Part shown: piece by piece, positions 34,525-46,940 of the stretch
Position numbering within the stretch: position 1 is the stretch's first letter
How the letters are laid out: the number at the start of each line of letters is the position of its first letter
Assembly (NCBI RefSeq): GCF_036884655.1
Contig: NC_088357.1
Span: 4,703,001-4,767,000 of the forward strand
DNA: 64,000 bases
DNA from: Musa acuminata AAA Group
Lineage: Eukaryota; Streptophyta; Magnoliopsida; Zingiberales; Musaceae
Direction: 5' to 3'
Translations under genes and position numbers: made by a program
Notes under the pieces: model-generated
The model's input: only the letters and a program-made list of their open reading frames with translations
Told to the model about the DNA's origin: nothing
Database searches by the model: none

Positions 34525-37500
34525 ATGGACCCGAGAAGAGTACCTTCCTACGCTTCCTTCACCATCCGTCGCGTATCTTACTCTTTTCGGCGCGTCCAAG
34601 CGACCGAACAGCACGACATCCGCGACGGCAGCAGTGGAGTCTTCTCTCCCGCCGAGAACGTGCCCTCGTATCGCACTCCCGCCTTCCAACCGACCGAACA
34701 GCACGGCATCCGCGACGGCAGCAGTGGAGTCTTCATGGCCTCGTATCCCACTCCCGCCTCCCAACCGACCGAACAGCACGACATCCGATACGGCAGCAGT
34801 GGAGTCTTCTCTCCCGCCGAGAACATGCCCTCGTATCGCACTCCCGCCTTCCAACCGACCGAACAGCACGGCATCCGCGACGGCAGCAGTGGAGTCTTCA
34901 TGGCCTCGTATCCCACTCCCACCTCCCAACCGACCGAACAGCACGACATCCGATACGGCAGCAGTGGAGTCTTCTCTCCCGCCGAGAACGTCCCCTCGAA
35001 TCCCACTCCCGTCTCCCTTGCTTCTACCCCCTCCGTTGATCCCGGGGCCTCCGCTTCCCAGGTCACGCTCCACCCCGGGTCCGTCCGGAGAAAGCGGGGG
35101 CGACCCAGGATTCACCCTCGCCGGGTCGTCGACCAAAGGACGACCTCGTCTCCTCTGCCCGGGCCATCGTCCTCCCTCTCCCCCGACGCGCCGCTCCCCG
35201 ACCAGCCTGTCCGGAGGAAGCGTGGGCGACCAAGAGGCCGGTCTCGAAAGGCGCTAGGTCAGTCTACTGCTTCCGGATTCGTTCTAATTGCCTTTCTTGG
35301 TCTCTCTTTTTCGATGTCCGCCCGCAGTTTCTTGGTAATTGATGCTGGTATTACTGTTTCTTGTTTTATAAAGCTCAAGAAAGATTCTGGGCCATGGCAT
35401 TTCTTGATATGATTCTTCTTCGTTTGATGAAGAGGGTCTCTAGTTGTGGTTCATTGTTCATGCCCTTTCTTCAGGGTACGCATTACATCAATCTTTAGGA
35501 AGTCTTGGTGCTTGTGGATGGCTTCCTATAGAAATAGAGCTTTGTAGGGTCTCATATTCTCTGTTCCTATTGTGGTGTTCTTGAGAAAAATTTGATAAAG
35601 CTTGCTTAAGCGATAGTAGAAAACACTTTAGAAATTTTAGGTGCATGTGGGTGGCTTCCACTGAAAGTAAAATCTTGTGGGCTCATGGTGTTTCCTAGAA
35701 AATTATTCTTTGGCTTTTTCATGATAATAGAAACCGAACACAAGAATGATTTCTTTTCCTTTCCTTTGCTATATTTATGTATTTGTTTGTCTTTGGAAAG
35801 AGGTTGAAATTAATATGGTAGGAAGGTCAACCGTTTTAATTAAAAGGTGAAAATTAAGATTGTCTATTATACAGTAATGCTACAATGCCTTTATTTGTAA
35901 GCTTCAAGATCTTAACAATTACTGCATGTGCAAGAACCAGCTATTATAGTTCAAAGCAAAATAAATGGGCACACATGAGACGAAATAAGAGGAGACCAAA
36001 GGAGTATTCATTTTACCTTTGGTGTTCACCAGGGGCCGGTGATTTTGGTCAATTTGGTACGAGTATGTTGTTGCCTCGTGACTGTTCCATGCTTCTTCTG
36101 TCTTTGAACTCACCCTTCACTCGAATTTGACTAAAGTGTCCCAAGATAGAGAGTAAACTTTAAAGTTATTACGATGAGTATCACCCTTCAAAATCCAACT
36201 TAAACTTGTTGGATTCTTTTTGTGCCACAACCAATATTGTCTTTGAGTTATTGTTGAACATCTTCATTTTTGTACATTGTAGAAAGGCCCCAATAAAAGT
36301 AGATATTGCCCAACCTCAAAGTGTAAGAGTGATGTGGTTAAATTAGAGAGGTACATTTGGCATATCTTTTGACTGTGGAATGAGAATCACCAGTCGTCGC
36401 ACACTATGTGGCACATCTTCATTTTTGTACATTGTAGTAAGGGTCCAATAAAAGTAGATATTGCTCAATCTCAAAGTGTAAAAGTCATAGCTTTTACTGG
36501 CACACCATACACTTGCTTGCACAGTCATGAATAATTAACTTTTAATTAGAAAACCAATAAGAATCATTAAGTATGAACATTTGTTGGAATATTGTGTTAT
36601 TTATCCAAATTTCTTCTAGAAAACATAGTCCTCATATTCAAAAATATATAGTTTCTCTTGTTGTTTGCCTATGTGAAGTCAATAACGATCTAGAAATGAA
36701 ATTAAATGGTCTGCAAGCTTTCGGCCCTGGGATTATGTTTGCCTATTGTTCAAACTATGGCAATGAGTGATTTTGTGAATCATTCGTTGATTTGACTAAT
36801 TAGATAGTAGTGCCAATTTTCTATAGTTCTGAATAGCAGAATGAGGATATTAATGGCCTGACACATATGAAGAATGCAGGCACATATGTGAACACACGAG
36901 GGATCTATCTGTGAGAATACGAAAATATTGAGTTTTACAATAAATATAGAAAACTATGTAAAGAGTTAGTTATCTGTCAATGTAGTTCAGGGAAAAAGAG
37001 CAAACATATAGGTGGACATATTTAAACTAGATGACTAGGTCCATCTTTTATAGACATTTGTGGATTAAATCAATCATATTTGACAACTTAATTGAAATAA
37101 TACAATGAAGCGAAAACAAGCTATCAGAATGCTTGAGGATTAATGGAATAATATACTAGTCATTTTTGGTATATTAGAAGAGAAAAAGTAGTGTAGATGA
37201 AAACATGAAAGAAAATGCAAAAGAAGAGGCAATAGGTTAATATTCAGCAGACGGCTAGGAAGGAGAGAGGAGAGAGTGGAACTGGAAGAGACAATCGAAG
37301 TGGATCATGTGACCAAGAGGAGTGAGGGAAGCCATGGATAGAAGAAGAGAAAAGAGAGTGGATTTGTATATGCTATAGCCTTGACCAGAAGCAATGCGTG
37401 AATTTCCCTTGTGTTAACTCGGATAATTAGTATACTTCTCTTCTTCAAGGTGTTAAAGAGGCTTTTAAGAATTATTTACAGGCTAATAAGCATTAATATC

Positions 37501-40500
37501 ACCTTAATCCCTAATTATTTGTCTTTTTGATCTATCATGTAGCACCCATTGTCTCTCTTTTTCACATGCCGATCTGTAGCACATATTCTTGTTGTCTTTG
37601 CTTGCTAGCAAGGCACACAAGACAGTTGCATGGCCCTACACAAACTGGGATGTTGGTCAGAAATATGTAAGCTAAAAGAAAGGGCAACCAAACATGAAGC
37701 TCTTGTCCATATGGATTTTGATGAGGGTCAACGTATGTAGCCTTTTCCTTGCAATCAGAGGCTATGTGTATACTTTAATAGCTTGTGACCCAGGCTACAA
37801 ATGAGCAACCTCACTATAATGCTAAGGTCAAAAATACATATGCCAAACATATTCTTAGTAGTTAGCAAATTATTTCTTTCATTTATTTTTATAACACCAA
37901 TATTTTGTGCATCCAGTATTCAATACCATGTTTTAAAGTTTCCACAAGCTTAACTCCGTGGTGCTTGTGTTGGCATAGGCCCATGCTTTGGTGAGAATGG
38001 CCATTTGCATATTGTTGTCTCGTGCTGGTCAGCATATAAAATGTAGCATGTTACTGGCACAAAGTTTAAATGGCAACATATTCTTTGTTTGCAGCAAGAT
38101 GGAATCTGTACAAAAATAGAAGTTTCTGCATCCCATTTGTGAAATTAAAGATGAAAAGATGCAATTTTTCATTGCCTATGTGTTCTTTTGCAGGGAATGC
38201 AGGGCGTAACTTCATGACACATGTCCTTATAATTGAAAGTGGAGAGGTCCATTACTTTCTGATTCAAATGTTTTCTACTTTTAAAATCAGAAGTTTGCAA
38301 ATTATATCATCTTTTTAATAAATTTTAACACAGAATGCATGAGCATGGAAGTCACTTATGTTTTTTTTTTTTTTTGCTTCTAAACATATTATCCGTGGGC
38401 CTTAACATGTGCATAAAAACAGATAATTGCTTGTTTTTTAATAACATAGTGAAAATTCATATACTTTCTACTGGACATAAATTTATGTGACCAGTGTTTT
38501 AAGATTGCAGATCATCACAGACCAAACCTGTTCAGGTTTGACCGCTTTTTAAACCAACCAAACCAAACTAATGTTGTGGCTGATAATTCTTTTGATTCAT
38601 GTACTTTGTGACCTTCTGAAAACTCCTGGTTAGTATTCCTCGCTCCTCCAACCTATATTCTAAAACATTCATCATCTACTAAAAGTGCAATACTTTTAAA
38701 ACACCAAACCCAAGAAAAAACTTGTGCAATCATTCAAAATCAAGCAAAATCTCTTAGTGATGTAAGGTTAGAAACATACTGTACCACTTTCCAATAAAAC
38801 AACTACCAAGGCTTTCCCACAATTGCTCTACTATCCAACATCTCTCACACTCTCCCTAAAACCCTCTACGTTGCTTGTATGTGATACTTCATCAGGCGAG
38901 AAAATTGATTGTATTCCTTTTTCATCTTTTAGATCTTGTGGATTGATATAATATTCTTTTGTTTCACCTGGGAGTGGTAATTGTTAGGCAACCTCCTACT
39001 GTCCATTGGAATTGAAATCAACCTTGCCAGAAGTTTTGCTTTGTTTTACTCATGTAGTTCTAAACTTCTAATCAATAACAACAATAACAAGAAGTAATGT
39101 CTCAACTATTTGGAGTTGTCTACTTTTCTTGTTTGTATATCTAATTTTTGTCCTTGGATCTTAAAGCAATTTAAAGGATGAAAGACTATAAATTTGGAGG
39201 TTGGTACTATTGAACACATTTTCATCTGACTCTGTAGATCTATCCAGCGTTTGCAATATTAGAAAGCAATGAAATGTAGTATAGGAAAGGAGGTCTCCAA
39301 GAATGGATACATAAGGTTATGACCAAGCAAATCATTTGATCAATGGCATCAGAGATCAGGTTGGGTTGCCCCAGCAGTAAGTGTGACCTACCATAATAAT
39401 ATTAAAGATGGACCTTTTATTCTTCAGGCTTGTTGTGAATTTTTCAATATCTTATATTGACATGGAAACTTCAGTACCATAAATGGGTCAACTAGAACTG
39501 TTTTTCCTCCTTTGTTTACCCAAGTGTTGTTTTTCATCTGTTACTTACTGTACCTTAAATTTGGATATGCAACTCAATTTCTCCCATTTCTGTATCTATG
39601 CATTATTTCTTGTAGCAAAAATGATATTGCATTCTATTTACTCAGCTTAAATCTTTAGACAGCTAAATCATCAAACTAGTATTAATTCTATTGATGGCCT
39701 GGGAACTGGTTGCACTCCATATATTTGTTTATTTTTTTATTGAGATAGTGTACACAAATATATTCAGTAGTACTGTTTTCTTCTATCAGTGACCTAGTAA
39801 CAGTATGAAGGTTTTACTTTTGGAAAGGATGTGGTTCAGAAAATTATGTCATTCGTGGAAATTGCCAAGAATGTATGTATTCTCTCAGTAACTGGAACGG
39901 TTAATGGGGTATCTCTTTTTCATCTGGACAATGCTGGAGGAAGTGTATCCTATGAGGCAAGCATCCCTGAAACTTTCTTGTCCCTTCTTTTGGCTTTTTC
40001 TGGTATTTGAATATATATACACACATATGTATGTATAATTGTATCTACACATGGCTACATGTAAATGTAGATTTTTTTAATAAAGCATTTGAATATTTAA
40101 GACAATTTAAAAAAGAGAAACACTATGTCAAAACTTTGAGTTGTGCTGGAGTACTTGTTTATAGCTTTTGTCTTTATTTTCTGCTGTCATTGTTTAAAAG
40201 TATTTTCCGATGCACTTTGCGAGTCCTTTTTTTATAATCATTTTAGCATTTTTGCTACTGTAACTGTATTCTTCTGTTTCTTATTTTGTTTTTTGTTTAT
40301 CTTCTAAAAATATTTTTTTTACTTGGTGATAGAAGATCAGTTATAATGACGTTATGCACCATTTGCATGTCTTACACTATCAGATAAACATTCTGCCCAA
40401 GGACCGTTATTGCTTTTGTAAATTTGATCTTATTCATTACAAACTCACTTTTGCCGTTTCCTCAATTGTGTGTGCAATTTATGAGTCTATTGCAAAGCAT

Positions 40501-43217
40501 GCAAATATGAGTTAAACTGCCATCAGTTTGTGAAGCTTTTGTACCTACGTGCTGTCTGTTTGTTTAAAATTAGAATACCTGTGTTTGCATATACTTCGTT
40601 TTTGGGTTTCATACATCCTAACCACAGTTTGCATATACTTTTGTTTGGTATGGCAATTTATTCATCTAGTGGGCTGGAGGGGCTGCAGTGGCCTAGAGAT
40701 ACAATGGGGGGGATGATAGCAGTTGGGAATCAGCTGTGGAAGGGATGGCAGTGGCCAAAGGGAATAATGGTAGTGGCATTTGGAGTTGCAACCAGATTAA
40801 AACGTTATGTTGACACAGTAGTTGCATGTAGAAATGCAGTCTCGACAGCTAATTTGCAACCATTTGCGGTTTGTAGACAGAATGTGTAGGCAATCGAATG
40901 TTTGGGCACAACGAATGCATGCAACATTTGTGGATTGATGCAAGTGCATGTACATGAAACCTTTATACTTAAGACTGCAACGGAAAAATCAATTTTTTGC
41001 TTGAATTATATTAATCCATTAATTTTTAAACCTACGACTACATTTTGGTGGTGATTATATTCAAATGTTTGTCCATATTAATAAAAAAATATTTTAAAGC
41101 TAAATTAATTATTCTATATAAAGTCCTATAATAATTGGAGATATGGTAATGCTCTTAAAAGAGCTAAATGGAGGGACAGGATCCTAGCCAATCCCAAATA
41201 ACTGGGAATATTATGACTTCTCATCATTGTTGTTGCAATATTTTGGAACATTTGTGAGTGTTACCAGAGGTAGTGTTCTGTTGGCGCATAGGATTCTTTC
41301 TGCTTCGTTAAATTGCTCATGTATCTAGTGGGTTGCCTTTGGCGTTCTGTTTAACTTGGATGGGAAGATCAATTAAATTTAATGGCTGAAAGCTGTCAGG
41401 GTCGATGATCATGTGTTTGGTAGAATACACAAGTCATGGTGGTTTAAATCTTGATGGAAGTCTCACTAGAAAGTCCCTTGGAGTAGTAGTCATATATTTT
41501 GCCTTAAATTCTGTTGTCTAAAGGATAGAAACAGGCTGAAGTTGTAACTTTTACATGAAAATCTTGTGTATAAAGAAGATATTTATACCATTTGAGTCTA
41601 CATTTCATACATGGTTTAGATTTACAGTTGCTTACGTTTGGTATGATTAATTGTTCTATGTTACTGATGATAATAAAGTTAACATACAATATGTTTTATG
41701 CTCGAGTTTTGAGGTATAGAGTTGCAGTGGAAACTATTGGCTTAGGAGAAAAAGTTATAGTTGACTCGTATCTTATAAAGTTAGGTCTAGTTGTTATCAG
41801 GGTACTTGTTCTCTTTGTGCTTCAATTTTTAGATATATGTCCTCTAATTTTCTTTTCTTTCTCAAAATTTAGTTGTTCTGCTTATTGTTCATTGAGTGTT
41901 TTGTTTGAAGCAATCACTGTAACTAATAGATTTGTGTTAAAAGGGATAGCATAGTGCAAAATGCTTTCGACAATTTGGGTTCGGGAAGGATCAATATATT
42001 CTATACAACCTTACCTTTGCTAGCAGATACACATTTTTTTTTTTGTTACTTTTTACCCTTGTTATCAGTCACAGAAGAGTAACACTACCATGATGAAAAG
42101 AAAAAGGACTTGGTTTTTTAGTCCGATATTAGATTTAACTATTTAGGTCAATTTTACTTGTTTACTGTATATTAGTGGCCTAATTAAACCAAGTCAAAAC
42201 TATCATCTTAGCTTACTCTAATTTGTCATGTACTACTATCTAATGTTTGAAAAACCAGTCGGACCATTATGTACCACTTGGTATTGACCAGTATGACAAT
42301 TGGGTCAGGCAATTTCACCTAGTCCAGTCCGAAACTTTTCAAGAAACATTTTTTAATTTTAAAAAGCTTATCAGCAACCCTCTTCTCCTCTTCCCTTGCA
42401 TCCCTCTTTCTTTTTTGTCTTTGTTGATTGGTATGTCGGTATACCATATGAAGGTACATTAATATACTCTGGACTTGTAGTGATCTGATTAGGGACCACT
42501 ACAGGTCTTCGACTGAAACTTAAAACCTTGCTACTATCAATCAATATTTGCTTCTATTTTGTTATCATTTCTTTGCCAATTCCTATTATGATATTTACAG
42601 AATAAGACAGATCTCGACTCTAAAGATTAAATATAGACCTGTATTATTCTACTTTACCTTTTTGTATATTATCTGATTATGCTAATAATCTGTCCTTTGT
42701 TGTTTTCTTTTTCCTCAGATGAGTTCTCTACTGCCTTTTTTCATTTTCTTTGTTACTAATACAGCAGTTTAGTTTATCACTTATATTTCTTGTTATTTCT
42801 CTCATAGAACTTTCCTAGTTTAAGTCACTTAGAGATTGATCGTGCAAGGCAAATTTAGCATGATTTACTTCTATTTTGCTATCTAAGTTCTTCAAAAAGC
42901 TACATTTTCCACGTTTGTTAATACTTCCTATATGACTTTTCTCCAGGGATGTTATGAGATTATATCACTTTCTGGAACTTTTGTGGACAAAACACCTGTT
43001 GGAGCATCGGTCACTGGAGGGTTGCCAATATGCCTCTCCAGTAGCTCTGGTCATCTCGTGGGGGGGCTACTCGGTGGTCCTTTAACTGCTACAAATCGTG
43101 TTCAGGTGAATTATAAATGTGGTAGTACCAAGTACCTTTTTTTATATACCTGCGTGGTACTAGCATTGATGAGAGTTCTTTACTGATGTTATGCAGGTAA
43201 CTCTTGGATCTTTCTGA
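34525..43217 (+). CDS. AT-hook motif nuclear-localised (AHL) protein with PPC domain
   Basis: Five exons: 34525-35257, 38194-38246, 39828-39956, 42947-43105 and 43197-43217 (TGA), total 1,095 nt, 364 aa, all phases agree. Residues ~27-165 are a repeated region. Two AT-hooks follow: VRRKRGRPRIHPRR at about 187-200 and VRRKRGRPRGRSRK at about 229-242. The PPC/DUF296 domain spans about 246-363 (FMTHVLIIESGE, DVVQKIMSF, CILSVTGTVNGVSL, GGLPICLSSSSGHLVGG, VTLGSF). AHL proteins bind AT-rich minor grooves and act as oligomeric chromatin/transcription factors through the PPC domain. Odd points: intron 3 starts with GC, the usual GRFEIL motif reads GCYEII, and the stop directly after GSF is followed by about 40 more open codons. 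Exon 1 is GC-rich; introns are long (2.9, 1.6 and 3.0 kb). Confidence 0.88.
34603..35020. repeat. Coding minisatellite in AHL exon 1
   Basis: Units of 90 and 75 bp alternate, starting at 34603, 34693, 34768, 34858 and 34933, so the super-unit is 165 bp. Each starts ACCGAACAGCACG and encodes (P)TEQH(D/G)IR(D/Y)GSSGVF plus a variable tail. All lengths are multiples of three, so the reading frame survives changes in copy number. Confidence 0.95.
35258..38193 (+). other. AHL intron 1
   Basis: AT-rich, no recognised gene. It contains a 72-bp duplication, 36259-36330 and 36413-36484 (offset 154 bp, about 90% alike by eye), sharing CATCTTCATTTTTGTACATT. Confidence 0.7.
38247..39827 (+). other. AHL intron 2
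   Basis: AT-rich, with a 16-base T run near 38361 and a LINE/SINE tail relic at 39074-39123 (AATAACAACAATAAC... CTCAACTATTTGGAGTTG). No coding sequence was recognised. Confidence 0.65.
39957..42946 (+). other. AHL intron 3, GC-AG
   Basis: Starts GCAAGC after TATGAG and ends CTCCAG. It joins SYE to GCYEI in frame inside the PPC domain. Inside are a LINE/SINE tail relic in the opposite orientation near 41186-41235 and a diverged repeat near 42245-42460 with GTACCA/GGTAT phrases. No gene was seen. Confidence 0.75.
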
Positions 43218-46200
43218 TGTGACAGTGATGCAGACTTCAATGCCCCCACTAAAACAGCTACTGCTTCTGCTGTCCAATCATCCACTTCATTGCAAGCTGG
43301 CTCAGCATTATATTCTCCAGGCTCACATCCTCAATAGAATATACTGGGAAATTTATGAGTGAAACAAATGCTATTTACCCAAGTTGTGGTGCAAGTGACA
43401 TCAGTCATGTGATCCAAGAATCCCCGACCGACTGGACAGGTTTCTGCACTTAATCTATTAAAAGTTTGGTAAAGTTGCATTCCTATTTTTTTTTTAGCAT
43501 AATGCTTTGCTTTTAAATGGTTTTTTATTTCTTTGAACAAAATTGATCATACCAAATGCTCAAAATTACACTTCCGAAGCAAGAATTGCATGTTGCGCCT
43601 GTTTGAGGTGCACTACAGATAAATATGTATGTTACTTGCTATTTTGATCTTTCTGGAATCTGTTAAACCTTGTTATTACTATAGCATGCAAAAATGGCCT
43701 CAAGTCATAATGTTAGAAACTTATTGGTCTACCATATGTTGATACATCAGTATCGACTCCTACTTATCAATAAATCGATGAGTCTAGTACATAAAATGAT
43801 AATCCTTTTACACCATACAATTCAAAGGTAGAATTATCTTTTCCACATCTGTTGTGCTGAAGCTTGCTCTATCTATATCATATCCCTTTAGTCAAGACCA
43901 AATTTAGTTGGCATCAGTATTAATTTGCAAATAATAATGTTATGTCGACCTGCTCTTTTAAATTAATTATGTTCACTAGTCGGATAATGATTATGGAATG
44001 ATTAAAGCTCTATCACTTGTCTATCTCATTGATGCAAAGATACATGAAGTGGCACTGATTTGGTGTGCTCATTCATTTGGCTAGAACTTTTATATCATGT
44101 GTCGTTTTGAAGTTCCATAACCTCTCTTGGTTCCTGATGACTAAAGGGCAATTCGCCTCTTGTATTTGCAGGAAGGTGAGATGGTGGACATGGTGGGGCA
44201 TCTCGGTTCCTAGATGATCAAAATGATGAAAAATTATAGTATACAGAAATTTTTTCTTGATTGTAAAAGTGTTCACCATCTTCCTTGTTGGCTACATCCT
44301 CAGTGAGGAATTCATGCACAGCCCTCCAAATTTTCGTGCGCTATTCTTCATCTTAGTTTGATATGTAACGCTGATATTTGTATTGATGGAATGCTTTCAA
44401 AGTGGAGATGCTCGTCGAGTAGATTTTCCGATCTCTGGGAATTCTCGTGTTCTTTGGTAGCAATTGCTGAATTGATGTAAAAACTTTAAAAAAAAAAATT
44501 TTTTTTTTTACATTGATCATATCATATCGTGTCTATCAAAATCATATTTTTAATGTTTACATGAGATCGTGTCTATCAAAATCATCCTTTTAATGTTTAT
44601 ATGTGATGAATAATATTCTTTATGCTTTCACCTAATTTGATCTTCATCGAGTGTTTGACGAACCTTCATACTTATTTTAGTTTGTTTAGAGCTCTATGCT
44701 CTGGTCGTGGTCATTGTCCAAAGAAACTATGCTAACCTCCACCTTGATCTCTCTGCATAAGCTAAAAGTGATCTCCATCGAGAAGTCGAATAAGGTGACG
44801 AGATCCTCTTTCTAAGTGTATGGTAGTGGATAAATTCTCATAGGTGTCTATGTCGTAGAGAATAGGAAGGATATTTATGAAATTATTAAAAATAAAAATA
44901 CTATTTGAAAAAATAAAAATAAGGCACCTAATGGAAAACTAAAAAATAAAAAAAAGATTTTTTTATCAGAAAAATCGTCGTAAATCATAAAATATATTTT
45001 TTTTGAAAAAGTTTAGTATTAAACATTACTTATTATTATATTTTACTTTTTCCCACTACGTCAAAATATACACTGTTCCCTTCCAAAAACAAAACTTGAA
45101 AACCCCAGCCGTCGTCCCCTCTCCTTGGGATCCTCTTCGTGTGTCGATCCTTTTCCGCGTGTAAAGGCCATCGGCGGTGCACCTCCTCCCTTCTGGCCGC
45201 GGTGCGTCTCTCTCTCTCTCCGTGCGTCCATCAGCGATTCTCCTCCGCGTGCAAAGGCGGTCGGCGGTGCGTCTCTCTCTACCCCTGTCGAGCCTCCCCA
45301 ACAGGCCACCTCCCCTCCGCCCACACCCCATTGCCTCTCCTTGGTTCTTCCCAACAGAGACCCCTTCCCCTCCTCCTCCGTTCCTCCCTGTCTCTCTCTG
45401 CTTCTTCCTCCAACAGCCCTGTTTCTTCAACAACAGGCCCCAACTTTCTCTCCCAGCAGCCACCCCTTCTTTCCTTCTTTCTCTCCCCGACAGCCCCATT
45501 CTTCTGCGCCTGACTTCTTTCTCTTCCCGGCATCCTCCATCCAACTTCCTCCTGAATTTAATAGAAACGTTAATTATTAATAATAATAGTTAACTTTTGT
45601 TAATTATTCTTGGACCCTTGGTGTTCATCTTCTTTTTCTTTATTATTCCTGTTGTTTAATGTGAACAATGTAGTATTTTGATGCCTTGTAGATGGTTAAA
45701 CAAATGTAATCCGAGTTCTTAGTGGTGCTATTTTGAATATAAAATTATATGAAGCTCATATATCGTTTAATTTTCTTTCTCCTTGCTTTTTTTTTATGTA
45801 TAATTTTTGTATTGACCAACGCCTAGCACCTTTAACAAGACTGAATATAGCATATATGTTCCTTAAAATTATTGAAGGTGACGACTAATAATCATGATTA
45901 CTATAGCTAATTTGATTTTTTTTAAAAACAAATATATCTATAAAAAATTAAAATATTCTTGGTATGTTGATTATTCATGTACAATGTATACAATTGTGAT
46001 ATATATGAAATTCTTCTGATATATAAGAATAGTATTTGACATTAAGTTAAAAAGAAAAGACAATCTTAAAGCTAATTATCTTTAATGAAGTACATTTTAT
46101 AATTAATAATATTATGTGTTATGGCTGACCTACAATGACAATGGATATACTGAGGGAATTAAATTTTTTTCCCATCTTGCTTATTGGATGTCAAACTTTT

Positions 46201-46865
46201 TTCTCAGCAATTAACAAGAACATACAAGTATTTAGGACTGCTTTAAAATCTAAATATATATTTTATTTCAAAATTTTAGTATTATATATTATTTAAATAT
46301 TTTTTCCTTCACTAGAAAGCAAGCCAAAACAATCCACACACATAAAAGATAACAAAATACCTATGATACTCATCATGTATATACACATAGAAAATCCAGC
46401 TAAAATAAATAATTTGTATTTTTATTTTAAATTTAAGTTTATCTTCATCAATTAACTATTATTTAAATGTTTATTGAAATTCTGAAGAATTATTATTGTT
46501 CTTTTAAAATTCATTATGGTTATAAGATAATTAAAGATATTTTTTAAGTAGTTAAATATCTTTACAATTCTGTAAAACTCCTTTTTAAGTTGTAGTTAAT
46601 TATGATACATTGTTTGGCTCTATGTTTTGTATAACTTTCTTTACCTTCTCCTTAGGGACTGGTATCTTAAAAAAAAAATTTCTTTTTTTTTTCTTGGCTC
46701 TTCCCAATTCTTGGCTCGTCGTTCTTCCCTGCCTCAATGATGATCAATTTCCTCTACTGTCTACAGATTTCTTGTTCTCTTTCGATCACTTCAGTCGCGA
46801 AGAGTCGTTTCACTACTACTTTTTTTCTATTCTTCTCTTCTCAAATTCTCGAAGCTGTTATAGGG
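43218..46865. other. Intergenic region between AHL and the SP1-like locus
   Basis: The first ~150 bases continue in the AHL frame (see findings) and then act as 3' UTR. The middle is AT-rich. At 44488-44509 an A11T11 block forms a palindrome. Bases 45060-45590 are pyrimidine-rich and GC-richer with repeated CGCGTG(T/C)AAAGGC and TCGGCGGTGC phrases; open frames there are low-complexity and not called. Confidence 0.6.
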
Positions 46866-46932
46866 ATGTATCTATTTGGTGGATTGTTCTTCTGCATGAG
46901 TGCAGCGGTGCTGTCTGCTATTGGGCGGGATA

Positions 46933-46940
46933 GGAAATGA
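46933..46940. repeat. Left 8-bp target-site duplication of the hAT-like element
   Basis: GGAAATGA here, GGAAATGG at 47679-47686: seven of eight bases match. Eight base pairs is the hAT target length. Confidence 0.8.

Noticed and set aside
34474..35136. 220-codon open frame antisense to AHL exon 1
   Set aside because: The minisatellite keeps several frames open because its units are multiples of three and GC-rich. Splicing, AT-hooks and the PPC domain support the plus strand only.
45056..45593. Overlapping open frames of 84-162 codons
   Set aside because: Pyrimidine-rich, repeated DNA with Pro/Ser-rich peptides, no domain and no consistent splice partner.
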